In this document: positions 53,257-64,000 of the stretch, piece after piece
Position numbering within the stretch: the stretch's first letter is position 1
How the letters are laid out: each line of letters starts with the position of its first letter
DNA from: Brachionus manjavacas
Taxonomy: Eukaryota; Rotifera; Eurotatoria; Ploima; Brachionidae
NCBI GenBank assembly: GCA_019054805.1
Contig: JAHQIY010000005.1
Location: forward strand, 1,657,501-1,721,500
Length of the DNA: 64,000 nucleotides
Direction of reading: 5' to 3'
Notes under the pieces: generated by a model
What the model saw: the letters and a program-made list of their open reading frames with translations, nothing else
Database searches by the model: none
What the model was told of the DNA's origin: nothing
Position numbers and translations under genes: made by a program

Positions 53257-54285
53257 TTATGAATGTACACAAAAAGGACCTGTTTTTAAAACATCATAAC
53301 CATTATATTTGAATGTGGATAAAATGTTAATGTTTTTATCAAAAAATCCAGATTTATTTGGATTTTCCAGTCCTTTTATAAATTCCATATTTCTTTTTGT
53401 TATTCCTTGGTAAAATAAACTTATAGCTTTTACAATATTTGTCCTGTACATGTCGAAATCACAATCGGTCTCACATGTTTTGCATATAGTTGATACAACA
53501 TATTTAACAGCAAAATCATCTAGAAAATCACCATGACCATAATGTGTGAAGTTGAGCATCCATGTAGGTCCAGGCAGTGAATCATAAAATCTTTTATTTG
53601 ACAAAGCATCTGGTGCACAGGCAGGAAAAATACCTGATTTCGGTATCGGATCCAATTCAGTTCGTAATATTAATGTAGGAACGACAAAAGGCAATTGAGC
53701 AGGTGGATGAGTTATAAACTGTTTTATGAAACCAAAAGGGTCATATCCATCTACTGGATCAAAAAGAACAAGACTTTTAATCATTCCACAGGTCTCATTT
53801 AGATATGAAACGACAGTATGACCAGAAGCCGAATGACCCATCAAACAAGCATCTTCAGCAATTGGAAAAACTCTATTCTTAATTATTGCTGGAGTATTTT
53901 TAGAGTCAAACAATTGTTGGAGATTTTTCAAGGTCCATTCAATACTTTTGGCAAAAATCTTTTCTTCTTTTTCAGGAAATTTTGGTGGTCTAATTGTATC
54001 GAATATGATCAAAATAATTGAATTTTCTTTTACTAATTTAGTAGAAAAATCTACATAAAAGGAACCAGAAGCCATACCATCTAAACCGGTAAGAAATACT
54101 GCTGTTAGATATTTTCCAGGTTTTGTTGGAGCAAAAAATTTTAATTCAAATTCAACAGAAGAATTTCGAGGACGAATTGGAGAACCGAATTTCCATGAAA
54201 CGACTTCATCATCAGATCGGCTCAAATTGCATGCTGAAATCAATAATGCTAATACGAATATCAACATTTTACTTAAAATTTGCAC
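53257..54285 (-). CDS. Secreted chlorophyllase-like alpha/beta hydrolase
   Basis: A single exon of 342 residues. Residues 1-19 (KMLIFVLALLISACN) form a signal peptide, so it is probably secreted or lysosomal. The nucleophile elbow is GHSASG with Ser152 and follows a long alpha/beta N-terminal part containing the oxyanion-hole-like LTGLDGMA (65-72). LFDPVDGYDP (175-183) and THYGHGDFLDD (248-257, His251) supply candidate Asp and His. This set (GHSxxGH, DPVDG, GHxDxLD) is that of the chlorophyllase/PAF-acetylhydrolase-like family, whose plant members cleave phytol from chlorophyll. In an algae-feeding animal it might act on dietary chlorophyll or other esters, but the substrate is not shown by sequence. 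Cys-rich stretches (CKTCETDC) suggest disulfides. Confidence 0.88.
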   Translation of the reverse strand: MQILSKMLIFVLALLISACNLSRSDDEVVSWKFGSPIRPRNSSVEFELKFFAPTKPGKYLTAVFLTGLDGMASGSFYVDFSTKLVKENSIILIIFDTIRPPKFPEKEEKIFAKSIEWTLKNLQQLFDSKNTPAIIKNRVFPIAEDACLMGHSASGHTVVSYLNETCGMIKSLVLFDPVDGYDPFGFIKQFITHPPAQLPFVVPTLILRTELDPIPKSGIFPACAPDALSNKRFYDSLPGPTWMLNFTHYGHGDFLDDFAVKYVVSTICKTCETDCDFDMYRTNIVKAISLFYQGITKRNMEFIKGLENPNKSGFFDKNINILSTFKYNGYDVLKTGPFCVHS

Positions 54286-54623
54286 TTTTGAATTTAGCTT
54301 TTTATAGAAAATTTAATTTTCAATCACTAAAAATAAATTAAAAAAATGCACCCTAGATTCTTAGATTGTTAAAATCTTATCTAACATGTGAGAAATTAAC
54401 TTGTTTCATTATTTGTCAAAACGATATTTATTATGTTGAAGTAAAGCGCTGATAAAAGTTTTGCCTATTTGTCAAAATTTCAAGATTTTTAAATTAAAGA
54501 ATAAATTAATTAATTTTTTTGAGTAATAAAATTCGACTCAAATTTAGAAAAAAATTATTTTAAAATATTATAAATTTTTACTAACCTAATAAAGTTAACC
54601 AACAACTTAAGCTTTGCTGAAAT
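54286..54623. other. Upstream region of the hydrolase gene
   Basis: AT-rich, with no coding signal. On the minus strand TATAAAA-like sequence near 54305 could serve the hydrolase gene, but it lies only about 20 bases before the ATG. Confidence 0.4.
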
Positions 54624-54930
54624 GAAACCCTTGAAAAGAGATCTTGGTATAATTATATGGAATAACATAAAATGGAAAAAACAATATATGTTCACCGTGG
54701 CGAAGGCTAATAGAGTTTTAGGGTAAATTAGAAGATATTTTACTTAAATTTGGTAAATAGAATACATTTTTCAAAAAGTTTTCGGAGAGCGAATATAGAA
54801 GCTTGTGAGAGAGTTTAACGGAAGACGACATTATAGTAACTGGTTTTTGATGAGCAGATTTGTAGAATCATGGAATAAATTAACCAAAGAATTAAAAGAT
54901 GAGCCAAAAAAATTAACAGTTTCATAGCTC
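54624..54930 (+). mobile_element. LINE C-terminal relic
   Basis: LKRDLGIIIWNNIKWKKQ and VAKANRVLG (54630-54725) match the region after the RT core of retrotransposon B (EKDLGIYINHDLKW). After a deletion, EFNGRRHYSNWFLMSRFVES then WNKLTKEL (54813-54895) match its C-terminus. Several stops intervene. Confidence 0.72.
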
Positions 54931-56829
54931 TTATTATTTTTATTATTAAAAAATAGTTTTGGATTAAATCTCGGTAACGTCCGAATGGCACTTAGCCTTC
55001 GTTTGAATCCTCTTTTTTGAGTGTATTATAATAAAAAAAAATTGACAAAATAATTTTCAGTTTAAAAAAAAATGATAAAAAAGGTGATTTAAATAATGTT
55101 GTCCAGATAATTTTTGAAACGTTTGTATTTTGTTGAACTATCGCTTATAAGTTAGAGATTGTTGGATATAAATTAAATGAAAAGGCTATTGGAATGATCT
55201 TCGATTAGGTCTAGTTTGAAGTGCTTATGTATTGTTTTGGTTGAAGTTTTAAATGAAAACGATTTAACTATTCCAATTGATCATGATGTCAATACCAATA
55301 TAAGGAATATAAAATCCATAAATGGGTAAATGCCTTTTGGCGATGGTATAGAGTACTAAACCGAAGTAAACTACCAGTACAACTACTATATTTGAATGCA
55401 ACATGTTAAATCAAATGTTAAGATCTGGTATGATGTTCAAAATCTTTACAAATTACACATCGGGAGAATATATTGAAGTTTCATTTTTACTAACTTTTAC
55501 ACAGCTTTAACATATGTTGACAATCAGTGCAACTATTTATGTCGTACCATGCTGCATTCACAAAACTAATTTTTAAACTTATTAAGAAAAGTCACAAGAT
55601 TTTTATTTGTTCTGTTCTTTTGTACTGAATTTCACAATGCCAACTAAAAATTAATATTTTATTGGAATTTATTTTTTTTTTATTTTCTAAAAGAGAATGC
55701 CTTTAAAAATTTGAAATTTTAATAGCTTATAAATAATTCAGAAAATCACAGTTATTTACAGCCTGTCTAATCAGTTCATCTGATTTAAGGAAGAAATATT
55801 TTATCCCTTGAAAATAACTTGAAAATAAATTAAATTAAGATTATTTTAAATAGATTGTTTTTTTTTTGAATTCATGAAATTTTTATTAGATGCTATATTG
55901 ATTAAAATAAAAATTAATTTCTTTCAAAAATTATATTTTAATTTTTTATTCAAATAAAATTGAAAAAAATATATATATTTTTAAATATGTTTCTTTCTGT
56001 AAAATTAAATACAAAGTCATTCTTTGATAAAAAATACCGATCGAAAAATAAATTACTATGCTTTAATCTAAGTTTTAGAATGAAAAAATTCCGAAAAATA
56101 TCAACTCCAGTCATGCCTAGTTATAATCGTTCAGTATTATACAACAAAACAACTTGGAGAAAATTCGATTTCTTTTTTCAACTGTTTACTGATATAATTG
56201 TTCTAATTGAGCCAGTGCATTTTCTATTTCCGTCGAACCATCAGACCTGAAAAAAATATTTATTTATTAATTTTTTTTTTAGCTTGTAAACCACTAAGGC
56301 ATATATTCCTATTTAAGTTCTCACAAAAAATTATAAAAATAGAAATGCATATACAAATTCTATGAATGTATCTAAAACTTGAGATCTTTTTCGACTGAAT
56401 TAATAAACAAAAAAATTCGCTTACAATAAGTTTACTAAAACGTGTAAAATATAGAATATTCTGTGAAATTAAAAATATTTAAGGTAAAATAGTATAAATT
56501 AATTATGTTTTCTTTGACTTTTTTAATCAAAAGATTAAGTAAAAAATTTTAAAGGCTTTTTAAAAATATTACATATTGACAATAGTTAAATTAAATGAAA
56601 GGTTTGTAAAAAAAAGTAATTACAATAAAAGCTTAGGCTGAAGTTAATTCTAATGCAATTAAGCTTATACAGTTAAGTTGATAGAGGTTAAATCGATGAT
56701 GCCATTTGAAATAATTTACAAGAAACAACTTGAGTGTGGAAAAATCCTAGAATAGTAAACGAGCCAAAATACACCAAATTTTGAAGAAAGGAAGCAGAAT
56801 GAAACCTGTGAATTATCTACTTGTATCAC
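54931..56829. other. Spacer between LINE relics
   Basis: A less AT-rich stretch at 54960-55015 may be the 3' end of the preceding relic. The region 55110-55560 has a broken open-frame texture suggesting another decayed element. The plus frame at 55960-56250 shows no known domain and lies in very AT-rich sequence. Confidence 0.45.
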
Positions 56830-57465
56830 TCACATAGATGATATGCAATGTTCTGGAAAGTAAAATCAGAAATCGACAAATGGTCTATCTTCAACAGAAT
56901 AATCTCATCGCTGGAAGTCAACATGGTTTTGTGCCCAAAAAAAGATGTGTAACCAATCTTCTGGAAACGTGTTCTGAAGGCTCAAAAACCCTAGCGATTC
57001 TTAATCAAGTTTTTGAAAGAACCAGAAAGTTACAGAAATATTTTGATGCCATTTGTGAATGGATATAGGTATGGTGCATGGGCTTTTAAAAATGTAAGGT
57101 GATGCACTTTATTGAAAGATGAATGAGAGACATAAGTATGTAGCTCATTTAATAAGGAACAAAGAGAGAGAGAATGAAACAGTAGAGGTTACTAACTGTG
57201 CAATTAGTGTGACGGTATCATTTCATCTGAAATGGACTGCTCAAGTAAAAAGTGCATGTGCAAAAGCATTCAAAATACTTGGAATGCTTAAACGAACTTT
57301 TGCAAGTAGAGAAAAAAACTTAAAGACAAATTCTGTACGATCACACCTAGTATTTGCAGAACAGGTCTTGAATCCAAGTAAAAGAATGGATGTGAATGGA
57401 TTAGAGAAATTACTGGAATGCGTTACAAAAATCACATATACTTACTTGATTGAGTTTATATGATG
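56830..57465 (+). mobile_element. LINE reverse transcriptase relic with RT core deleted
   Basis: VYLQQNNLIAGSQHGFVPKK then VTNLLET (about 56880-56970) corresponds to the RT2 region; without motifs A, B or C it passes to KCKVMHFIERM-like sequence, then HLKWTAQVKSACAKAFKILG (57221 onwards). An internal deletion must have removed the catalytic core. It is related to element B but distinct in sequence. Confidence 0.75.
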
Positions 57466-58076
57466 ATGAGATAGGCCAGAGAAAGGAAAAGGGAAGGGTT
57501 TTCTGCCAAGTTCTGCCAATAAAATTTGTAAATATTTATAAATAATATGATTTTTTTGTTTTATTTTAAATGAAAAATTAATTAATTGATAACTAATTAA
57601 AACTTTTATTTCTAAAAAATGTCATTTTATAAACTAAAAAAAATCCTTCTTAATCAATAAAATATATTACCCTAACACTGTTAGAACTTAAAGTCCCCCA
57701 TCCCTATCTCAGACGGGTTTAGTCGCAACATCTATATTTCATAAATTTCATTTTATTTTTTTAAATTAAATTTAAAAAATTAAATTTTGCTAATTGAAAA
57801 TATGGAATTAAGATTCTAAGAATGTCTTTTTTTTTAAAAAATATTAGAAATAAAATCTTGAATTAATAGCTTGAATGGGAAATAAAAATTAGAAAATTCT
57901 ATGTTTAATTAATTGAAATTTTTTTTAACCTTTAATCTTAAAATTGATTGACAAAAAATAGATTTTTTTATGTGTGCAAAGAGCCTAATTTAAATGCTAA
58001 AATCAATATAAAAAAAATATTATCAAAAAAATCTTCAAATCACAAAGTGTCACTTATTTAAATAAAATTAAAAAAA
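57466..58076. other. Spacer downstream of the transportin gene
   Basis: AT-rich, including the presumed 3' UTR of the minus-strand transportin gene. A short GC-richer word cluster at 57690-57730 is unexplained. Confidence 0.45.
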
Positions 58077-61000
58077 TTACATCATTATCATTCTATGTAT
58101 GTCCATTAACTGTTGTTCGGTCACAATTTCTGATCCCTGATGGTTAGTTTTTCTAAGATTTTTCAGCACCGTCATTAAATCATTTTCCACAAGCTATTAA
58201 TAAAATTTATAAATTTTCAAAATATTTAAAATAAATAAAAAATTTTTTTTAAAAAATACTCTTCTATTAGCCGAAATTAGCTCACTCAACACATCGGCTA
58301 TTCCGTCCTTGGTATCTCTGGTAGTCATGTTGATTGTAGAATGAATTGAATTTTCTATCATTTTGTATCCGATCTCGGCTATAAATCGATTAACTAGATT
58401 CAAATTAGCCTCATCGAGGCCTTTTATCTGGGGCTTATGTGACAAAGATATGAATTCTGAGAGAAATTTTGTGACCGATAGATTGGCGTCTCGGTGATCT
58501 AAATTCAATGATGTCACTGCTAGGGTAATGACTGGGGCAAATATAGAGCTCTTTATAAATTCTAGAGGACAGCGTTGCATAAAACGCAGACACAAACGAA
58601 AAAAATCGTCAATGGTGTCCGGATGTTTGCGTAATTCATCCAAATTTTCGACATTGGTACAATTTTCAATAATGTAATCAAACGCCTCTTTGGTAAATAC
58701 CTGCATCATTTCAACCAGGCCAGACTTGAAATTGTTCTCAGTGCCATAGATGTCCACAAGTATACTTCCCAGATAGAGAAAACATGAAAAGTGATTCAGC
58801 CGATACAGAGTCACTATGTCAGTCACAAAATTACCAAGAATGTTTTGAGAATATTTTTCAGATGATCTGAGCAGAAACCTAAGGGTTCGACAACACGACT
58901 CGGTCACCTTCGAGTCAGCTTGATATTTTTTCAAGCACTCGGACAAAACTGGCCATATCTGCTCAATGGCAGACTGGCAAGGATGCAGATTGCCTACAGG
59001 ATTGGAAATTTTTATTGTTCTAAAAATAGCAGTCAACCGATCCAGCCAGTAAAGGGGCAGTCCTTTGGACCCTTGTTGGCCTTGGCCGTTCAGCACTTTT
59101 TGAAGTCCTTCGAGCTGAATGCTGCACAATTTGACCAATGGATCAGTGATTTCAACTGGTGGTAAATTGTTCAAGATGACTATCGCTGCTTTCAAGAGCT
59201 CCATAGAAGCATCGCTTGGAATTTCAAGGGCGTCTGTGGACACAACAATGTTCAATAGAGTTTGGAGATGGTTGACCAAATGGCTTTGACAGTGGCTGCA
59301 TATGTTGAGCATTGTGTTGGCCGCTATCTGGGCTACATTTGGATCTGAGAATCCGACACAAACAAAGTTCAAAGCATTGTCCAAATATTGTGGATTTTTG
59401 TTGAGCCAATCGCACAATTCGCCTATAAGACGATAGGCAGTGCATTTCACTGATATGTGTACTTGAGAGGGCAGATTTAAAATGGCTTGAACTACTTGGG
59501 TAATTGACTGATCGCCATTTTGCGGCAGCGACTTGGCAAACGAGCACATGACAAACAGAGCGGCTTCGATCTCAAACCAAGTTGCGTTTGGAGCTTGCAG
59601 CATTAAACATAGTTTTTCAAAGCATTTATTGGCTTCTATTATGAACACAATATCGGCAACTAGATCTGCGGCCTTGATCCTAAAGTCGCCGAATTCATCT
59701 AGTCTAGATGGTGGAACCGACTGGTGCTCCTTGTTTAGCTGACAGTGTTTGTAAATGCAATCAATGAGGCTGTACACATAGGACTTAAAATTCTGGCATA
59801 GTTTATCACATTTGGAGTTGGTGTAAATTTCCTCGGAAATATTAAACCAGAATACAAACGATTTTTGGAACACTTCGTAGTCTTCGTGAGTTCCACACAT
59901 CAGGAGTAAATTTAATGTGTTCAAGTCGCCTAGCTGAGTATTAGACTCGTTTAGCAAATAAAATGACAAAGCATTACACAACTCAGTGTAAATCATACAA
60001 AAATCGGAACACTTTTCACTGTCTGATTCACTCTCCGCTTGCTTATAGCCAATTGTTAAATTGCATATGTTCTCTTTTAAAGATATTAATAATCCTTTTT
60101 CGGACTCCTTAAAATTAAAATATTAAATTAAAAAAAAATTTGTATATTTCGATTTTCAAATTCAAATAAGTTATCTAAAGAAAAATTTGAATAAAAAAAA
60201 TTAAAAAATTCTCTTTTTATGTCGAAAAAATTTAAACTAGCTAAAATTTTTATTTGTTTTGTGAATTAATATACAAAATTAATTCACAAAACAAGAAAAA
60301 AGCAAGTTTCGTAAATTCTCGAAAACAGAAATTCGCATTCAATCTTATTCAATTATTAAATTTTTTAAAATTGCAATCAATAAAATTCTTTAAATGAAGT
60401 TTCGTTTTTTAGTTTTAAAACTAAAAAGCAGTCTTAACTTGCTATTGAAGCTTTAAATTAAAAATGTATTTATTTTAAAATGAGCATAGGATAAAAGTGA
60501 TGAACTTTTATTCACTATTAAATGAAAACAATTTCAAATTTTTTATTGAAATGAATTTTTTGTGCTTAATTTCGAAACATATTTTTTAAATAGAAAAAAA
60601 CAAGAATCATAAAAAAATTTATTAAATTACTAAGCATGTTATTAAAATCCAATTTTAATTTTTAAATTGATTGTCAACCAAACATGAATATCATACTTAA
60701 TTTTTTTTAAATAAATAAAAATGTGTCCTCAAACTTTATGTGACCAAATGATTATGAAAAATTTAATTTCAATCAATTCATTCCTACATGGATTGAGAAT
60801 GAAAAATAAAAACTTTTTGAGTTCTACATTTAAAAGAAGACATAATATCTAAAACATCCTAAATAAGTGTTACTTTTTATTCTTTTCCAAGTTATTGTGC
60901 AAAATTCTCTGTTTTTTTTGTTCTTTTAGGTTTAGCACTTGTCGATTTTGGCAACAAATTTTTTATTTAAAAGCGAAGAATTTAATAAAAAATAAAGAAA

Positions 61001-63518
61001 AAATAAAATAAAAAAAGAAGTGAAAAATTTATAAAATGAAGAACAAAAAAACATTACATGACACTTTTCTCCTTTTCTTTTAAATACTTAAACGGCTAAT
61101 TTTTTTGAAATATTTTGATTAAAATTTTTGATACTATTTTTGTCACGAGCAACAACTCCTTCAGAATAAAAGCAAAATTATTGTATAAAAAATTAATATA
61201 TGGAGGTATGGAGAAGATTAAAGATAAATTATAAATAATACTTTGATCAGGAAGTGTCGGGTAATGTCTAGTCGAAATAGTCACTTAAATGTTAATTCAA
61301 CAATTAATGAAAAATTTCATAAAGCTGAAAACGAAAAATTTAGACTTGGAATCTTAAAATGATTATTGTATTCTATTGCTAGTGTTTTTTCGCGAAAGTT
61401 TTTTTTTTAATTTTATTTCCTTTAACTAAGATGGTAAAAATTACGCTCCAAATATTAGATAATCTTCAATTTTGATTTAAAAGCAAGTTTAATCAAATTT
61501 CTAAAAATTAATTTACATTATATAAGGATTTTAATATTTCTAAAATTTTAGAAATAATCAAAAATTCTTAAAATTAAGTTTGATTGGAAAAGTAAAAGGA
61601 ACTTGCTTTTAAGCACTTTTTAATACCCATTAAATTTGATCCATTCCAGCAAACTTATTCTCAACTGAGTTTTCCAATTTTTAATATATCAGCCGTTTTA
61701 TGTTATCTAATAATGAGCATTTGTTGAATTGGCTACAGCAATTATTATTTGATATGCTTAGGAGATAAAATTGTTGTTTAATTGATTTTATATTTTTGGG
61801 TCTATTGACAAGCACTAAAAAATTAGTGTGGTAATTTTTTAGATTTTTTTTCATATTTTTCTTCATATTAACCCTTTTAAATTAGAAATACCATTAGCAT
61901 TTTTTTCAATTTTAAAAGGAAAAGAAACTTAACCCTCCTCTAATAAAGATATGTACTTAACCTTCCTGTAATTATGCTTCGCGAATGCTTTACAAATCAT
62001 TTTTGGCAATGTTAGCAAGGCCAAGATGGTTAAAAATAGCTGTACTTAAGATGTATTTGAAAGCTGAATGGTGCGAAATCCAATGATGATAATTTTTAAC
62101 TTTGGTATGCAAAAGTTTTGACTTTTCCGGAAAAAAGTGAAAAAAAATTTATAATTTTTTTTTTTCAAATGTTCAAATTAATTGTTTTTATTTTCTTTAC
62201 AAAGTTTCATTCTTTAAATCTACTAAAGAAACGTCTTTTGATACTATTTTCTTTGAACTTTATAAATTCAAATGGTTTAACCTTAATCGACCACCTTCCT
62301 TGCCCACTAGACTCAGCTCCATGTGATTTTTGGTTGTTCAGTGAAATAAAAAAGCGCTTTCACGATTTTACAAATAAAAAAACAATTGACTCCCCAAATT
62401 ACAGAGAAAATAAATTCTATTCCTAAAGAAGAGAATTAAAAGATCTTTCATAAGTGGATTGAAAGGATGAAACTTCGTATAGAAAATAAAGACAATCAAT
62501 TTGAACATCTGAAAAAAATAAAAATTTTAATTATTTTTAGTTTTTTTTTTCAAAACGTCAAAACTTTTGGATACCCTTTAGTATTTGGGAGAATTAAAAA
62601 GCAAGTTGAAATATTATCAATTTAACGAAGAAAAGTGTTAAATTTTGCTAAAAAATAAAATAAAATGAGTTTAAATCATGATCCTTAATTACATTAAAAA
62701 ATGAAATTTTAAACAATACTTACATCAATGCGTGCATTGAACGGAAACAATAAAAGAATATTTATTAAACATGTAGTTACAACATCGTGTAAGTCTAGAT
62801 CAGTTTTTGGTTCGGATAAAATTCGAAATAAATATGTATATAATTGAGAATTGATGATTAGATTGGTGTCGATCAGTTTACATTCAATCCAGCTTGAATA
62901 GCATTTATATATTGATTTTATTTTAGATTGATTCTCTTCGCAAGCCAGAAGAGATATTTGTGCCAATGATTGTTCCAAATATTTGATTAAAAACGGAGAT
63001 GAGTTGGAGAACAAGCTTCTTAGTTGATCTCTTCTGTTCTGTCCTAATTTGAGGCGCTTGTTGCTTATTTCTTCAGGCAAAATGGTTAAAAAATCTATTA
63101 AAGTGCCCATTTGCTCTGGTTTATTAAACTTTTGGATGATTTCGGGCAATGGAGCTTGCCATGTATTCATTAGCATTATCAGATCGGACAAGGCAATGTT
63201 TATTTGTGTTTGAACTGTGGTGTATTTGGACGTGCTGAGTTTTTCTAAATGCTGAATAAGAGAGTTTTTCAAGGACTCATGGCTTTCTGCAGACAACTCG
63301 TGAAAACTGTTCTGAATTTTGTTTCGGATGGTTTGTGCGGCAAAAAAAAGCACTTGTTCATTTTCGTCTGTGTGCAGAATTTGGTCGGACACGTACCAGG
63401 CATTGACGGATTTTTTGAAGTCATTCAACCATTGTTCGGCGCTGCGACGCTGCTCCTGGTCCTGTGTGCTGTAAAAGGTAGTAGACGCGTTTATCACAGT
63501 CTGTTTTATCGAATCCAT
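58077..63518 (-). CDS. TNPO3: Transportin-3 (importin-beta family nuclear import receptor)
   Basis: Three exons: 63518-62724, 60107-58260 and 58193-58077, joined in phase 0 to about 919 residues, close to the usual 923. Exon 1 has the N-terminal HEAT repeats (RSAEQWLNDFKKSVNAW, FFAAQTIRNKIQNSFHEL, LTILPEEISNKRLKLG). Exon 2 has YTELCNALSFYLL, LGDLNTLNLLLMCGTHEDYE and VKCTAYRLIGELCDW. Transportin-3 carries phosphorylated SR-domain splicing factors into the nucleus and releases them on binding Ran-GTP. Exon 3 gives TEQQLMDIHRMIMM and a stop, so the last 20-30 residues of the vertebrate protein seem absent or on a missed exon. Intron 1 (2.6 kb) contains a mariner-derived element. An importin-13-like alternative is less likely given the close N-terminal match. 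Confidence 0.93.
60108..62723 (-). other. 2.6-kb intron 1 of the transportin-3 gene
   Basis: GTAAGT donor and TTTTAAG acceptor bound this intron. It holds a mariner derivative (62099-62580), a 15-bp-arm palindrome at about 60257-60293 (GTTTTGTGAATTAAT and its complement), and a weak inverted pair around TTAAAAGCAAGTT at about 61478 and 61605. Other open frames inside it have no recognised product. Confidence 0.65.
62099..62580 (+). mobile_element. Mariner-type deletion derivative with inverted ends
   Basis: The left end GGTATGCAAAAGTTTTGAC (62104-62122) is matched inverted by GTCAAAACTTTTGGATACC at the right (to 62577). The interior encodes DHLPCPLDSAPCDFWLFSEI then KKRF, the C-terminal catalytic region of mariner transposases (H-P-Y-S-P-D-L-A-P-x-D), followed by IPKEELK-like remains out of frame. 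About 480 bp remains of an expected 1.3 kb, so it is non-autonomous. Confidence 0.85.
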
Positions 63519-63554
63519 TTAAGTTTTAGCTTCAAAGTATCTCTAAAGACATAA

Positions 63555-64000
63555 ATAAATGTTCAAAAAGCATTAAGTTAAATATGTTACTAAAGCAAAT
63601 TTTTTTTCTCGAAAAGCATAAATTTCAAGATGTATGCACACATTTGAAATTTCAGTTTCTCTCATTTTATTTCAAATGTTGCAAACAGAATTTTGAAATT
63701 TTATGCACAAGTGAAATTCATGCAACCTTCAATTTAGAAACAAATTCGATTTTGAGGTAATCAAAATGAAAATATTTACCACTTCTATTAAAAGGTTAGT
63801 TAAATTAAATTGAAATTTTTAATGACACCATTTTTTTTATAAAGTCTCAGGAAAGATACACATGTAAAAAGTGGTACATGCATGAAACATGCCGTGCACG
63901 GAATATTTAAATTTCCGCCAGTAAACCTAAAATTGTAATATTTAAAATCGAATTTTTAGTTATCTCAAAATTTTAAGACAATAAATTTAAAAAATTTTTT
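63555..64000. other. Upstream region of transportin-3
   Basis: Presumed promoter and 5' UTR side of the minus-strand gene. I see no open frame; a GC-richer patch around 63858-63925 is unexplained. Confidence 0.45.

Noticed and set aside
55960..56250. 96-codon plus-strand ORF
   Set aside because: The start depends on a non-ATG codon region, no recognised domain, low complexity at the N-terminus; chance frame or decayed element more likely.
1..64000. tRNA, rRNA or snRNA genes
   Set aside because: I looked for tRNA A/B-box patterns and GC-rich structured stretches and found none convincing; a tRNAscan/Infernal run would be decisive.

Overview
The window is AT-rich eukaryotic DNA with short spliced introns (often about 50 bases, GT..AG), long AT-rich spacers and many mobile-element relics. 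Gene content (a spliced transportin-3, PAN/apple proteins, an LRR-ectodomain GPCR, a chlorophyllase-like hydrolase, multidomain ROCO proteins) indicates an invertebrate animal. Base composition and style fit a monogonont rotifer such as Brachionus, but that is inference; no marker gene fixes the species.

Layout. 67-2560 (+): 3' part of a PAN-domain membrane protein. 4063-8815: a broken non-LTR retrotransposon and an older relative carrying a nested foldback insertion. 9655-10155 (+): small SR-type protein with 66-bp repeats. 11226-26579 (-): ROCO gene A. 27961-30279 (+): intronless GPCR. 31822-47933 (-): ROCO gene B. 49473-52960 (+): second non-LTR retrotransposon with an intact ORF1. 53257-54285 (-): secreted chlorophyllase-like alpha/beta hydrolase. 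54624-57465: two further retrotransposon relics. 58077-63518 (-): transportin-3.

The centre of interest is the tandem pair of ROCO genes. Following splice sites and phases exon by exon gives the same 19-exon structure for both: gene B is open throughout (8433 coding bases, about 2810 aa), and gene A is homologous exon for exon but has a one-base deletion in exon 6. The order read from the sequence is: N-terminal region with a possible degenerate G domain; a segment resembling the dynein heavy-chain microtubule-binding stalk; a first, divergent COR-like region; an MBT repeat plus the start of a second; LRRs split by a canonical EF-hand loop; an intact Roc GTPase; a COR domain; two TIR-like domains; and a Cys/His-containing C-terminal domain. 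This suggests a GTPase- and possibly Ca2+-controlled TIR signalling protein. I do not recall this architecture being described. Two tracts (346 bp over the TIR, about 918 bp over exons 6-8) are almost identical between A and B although the rest is strongly diverged, which points to recent gene conversion.

Introns of both ROCO genes and of the transportin gene host non-autonomous DNA transposons: a hAT derivative with an 8-bp target duplication, a mariner derivative, and several long foldback elements. All exon coordinates were derived by eye from splice consensus, reading phase and A/B comparison, without transcript evidence.
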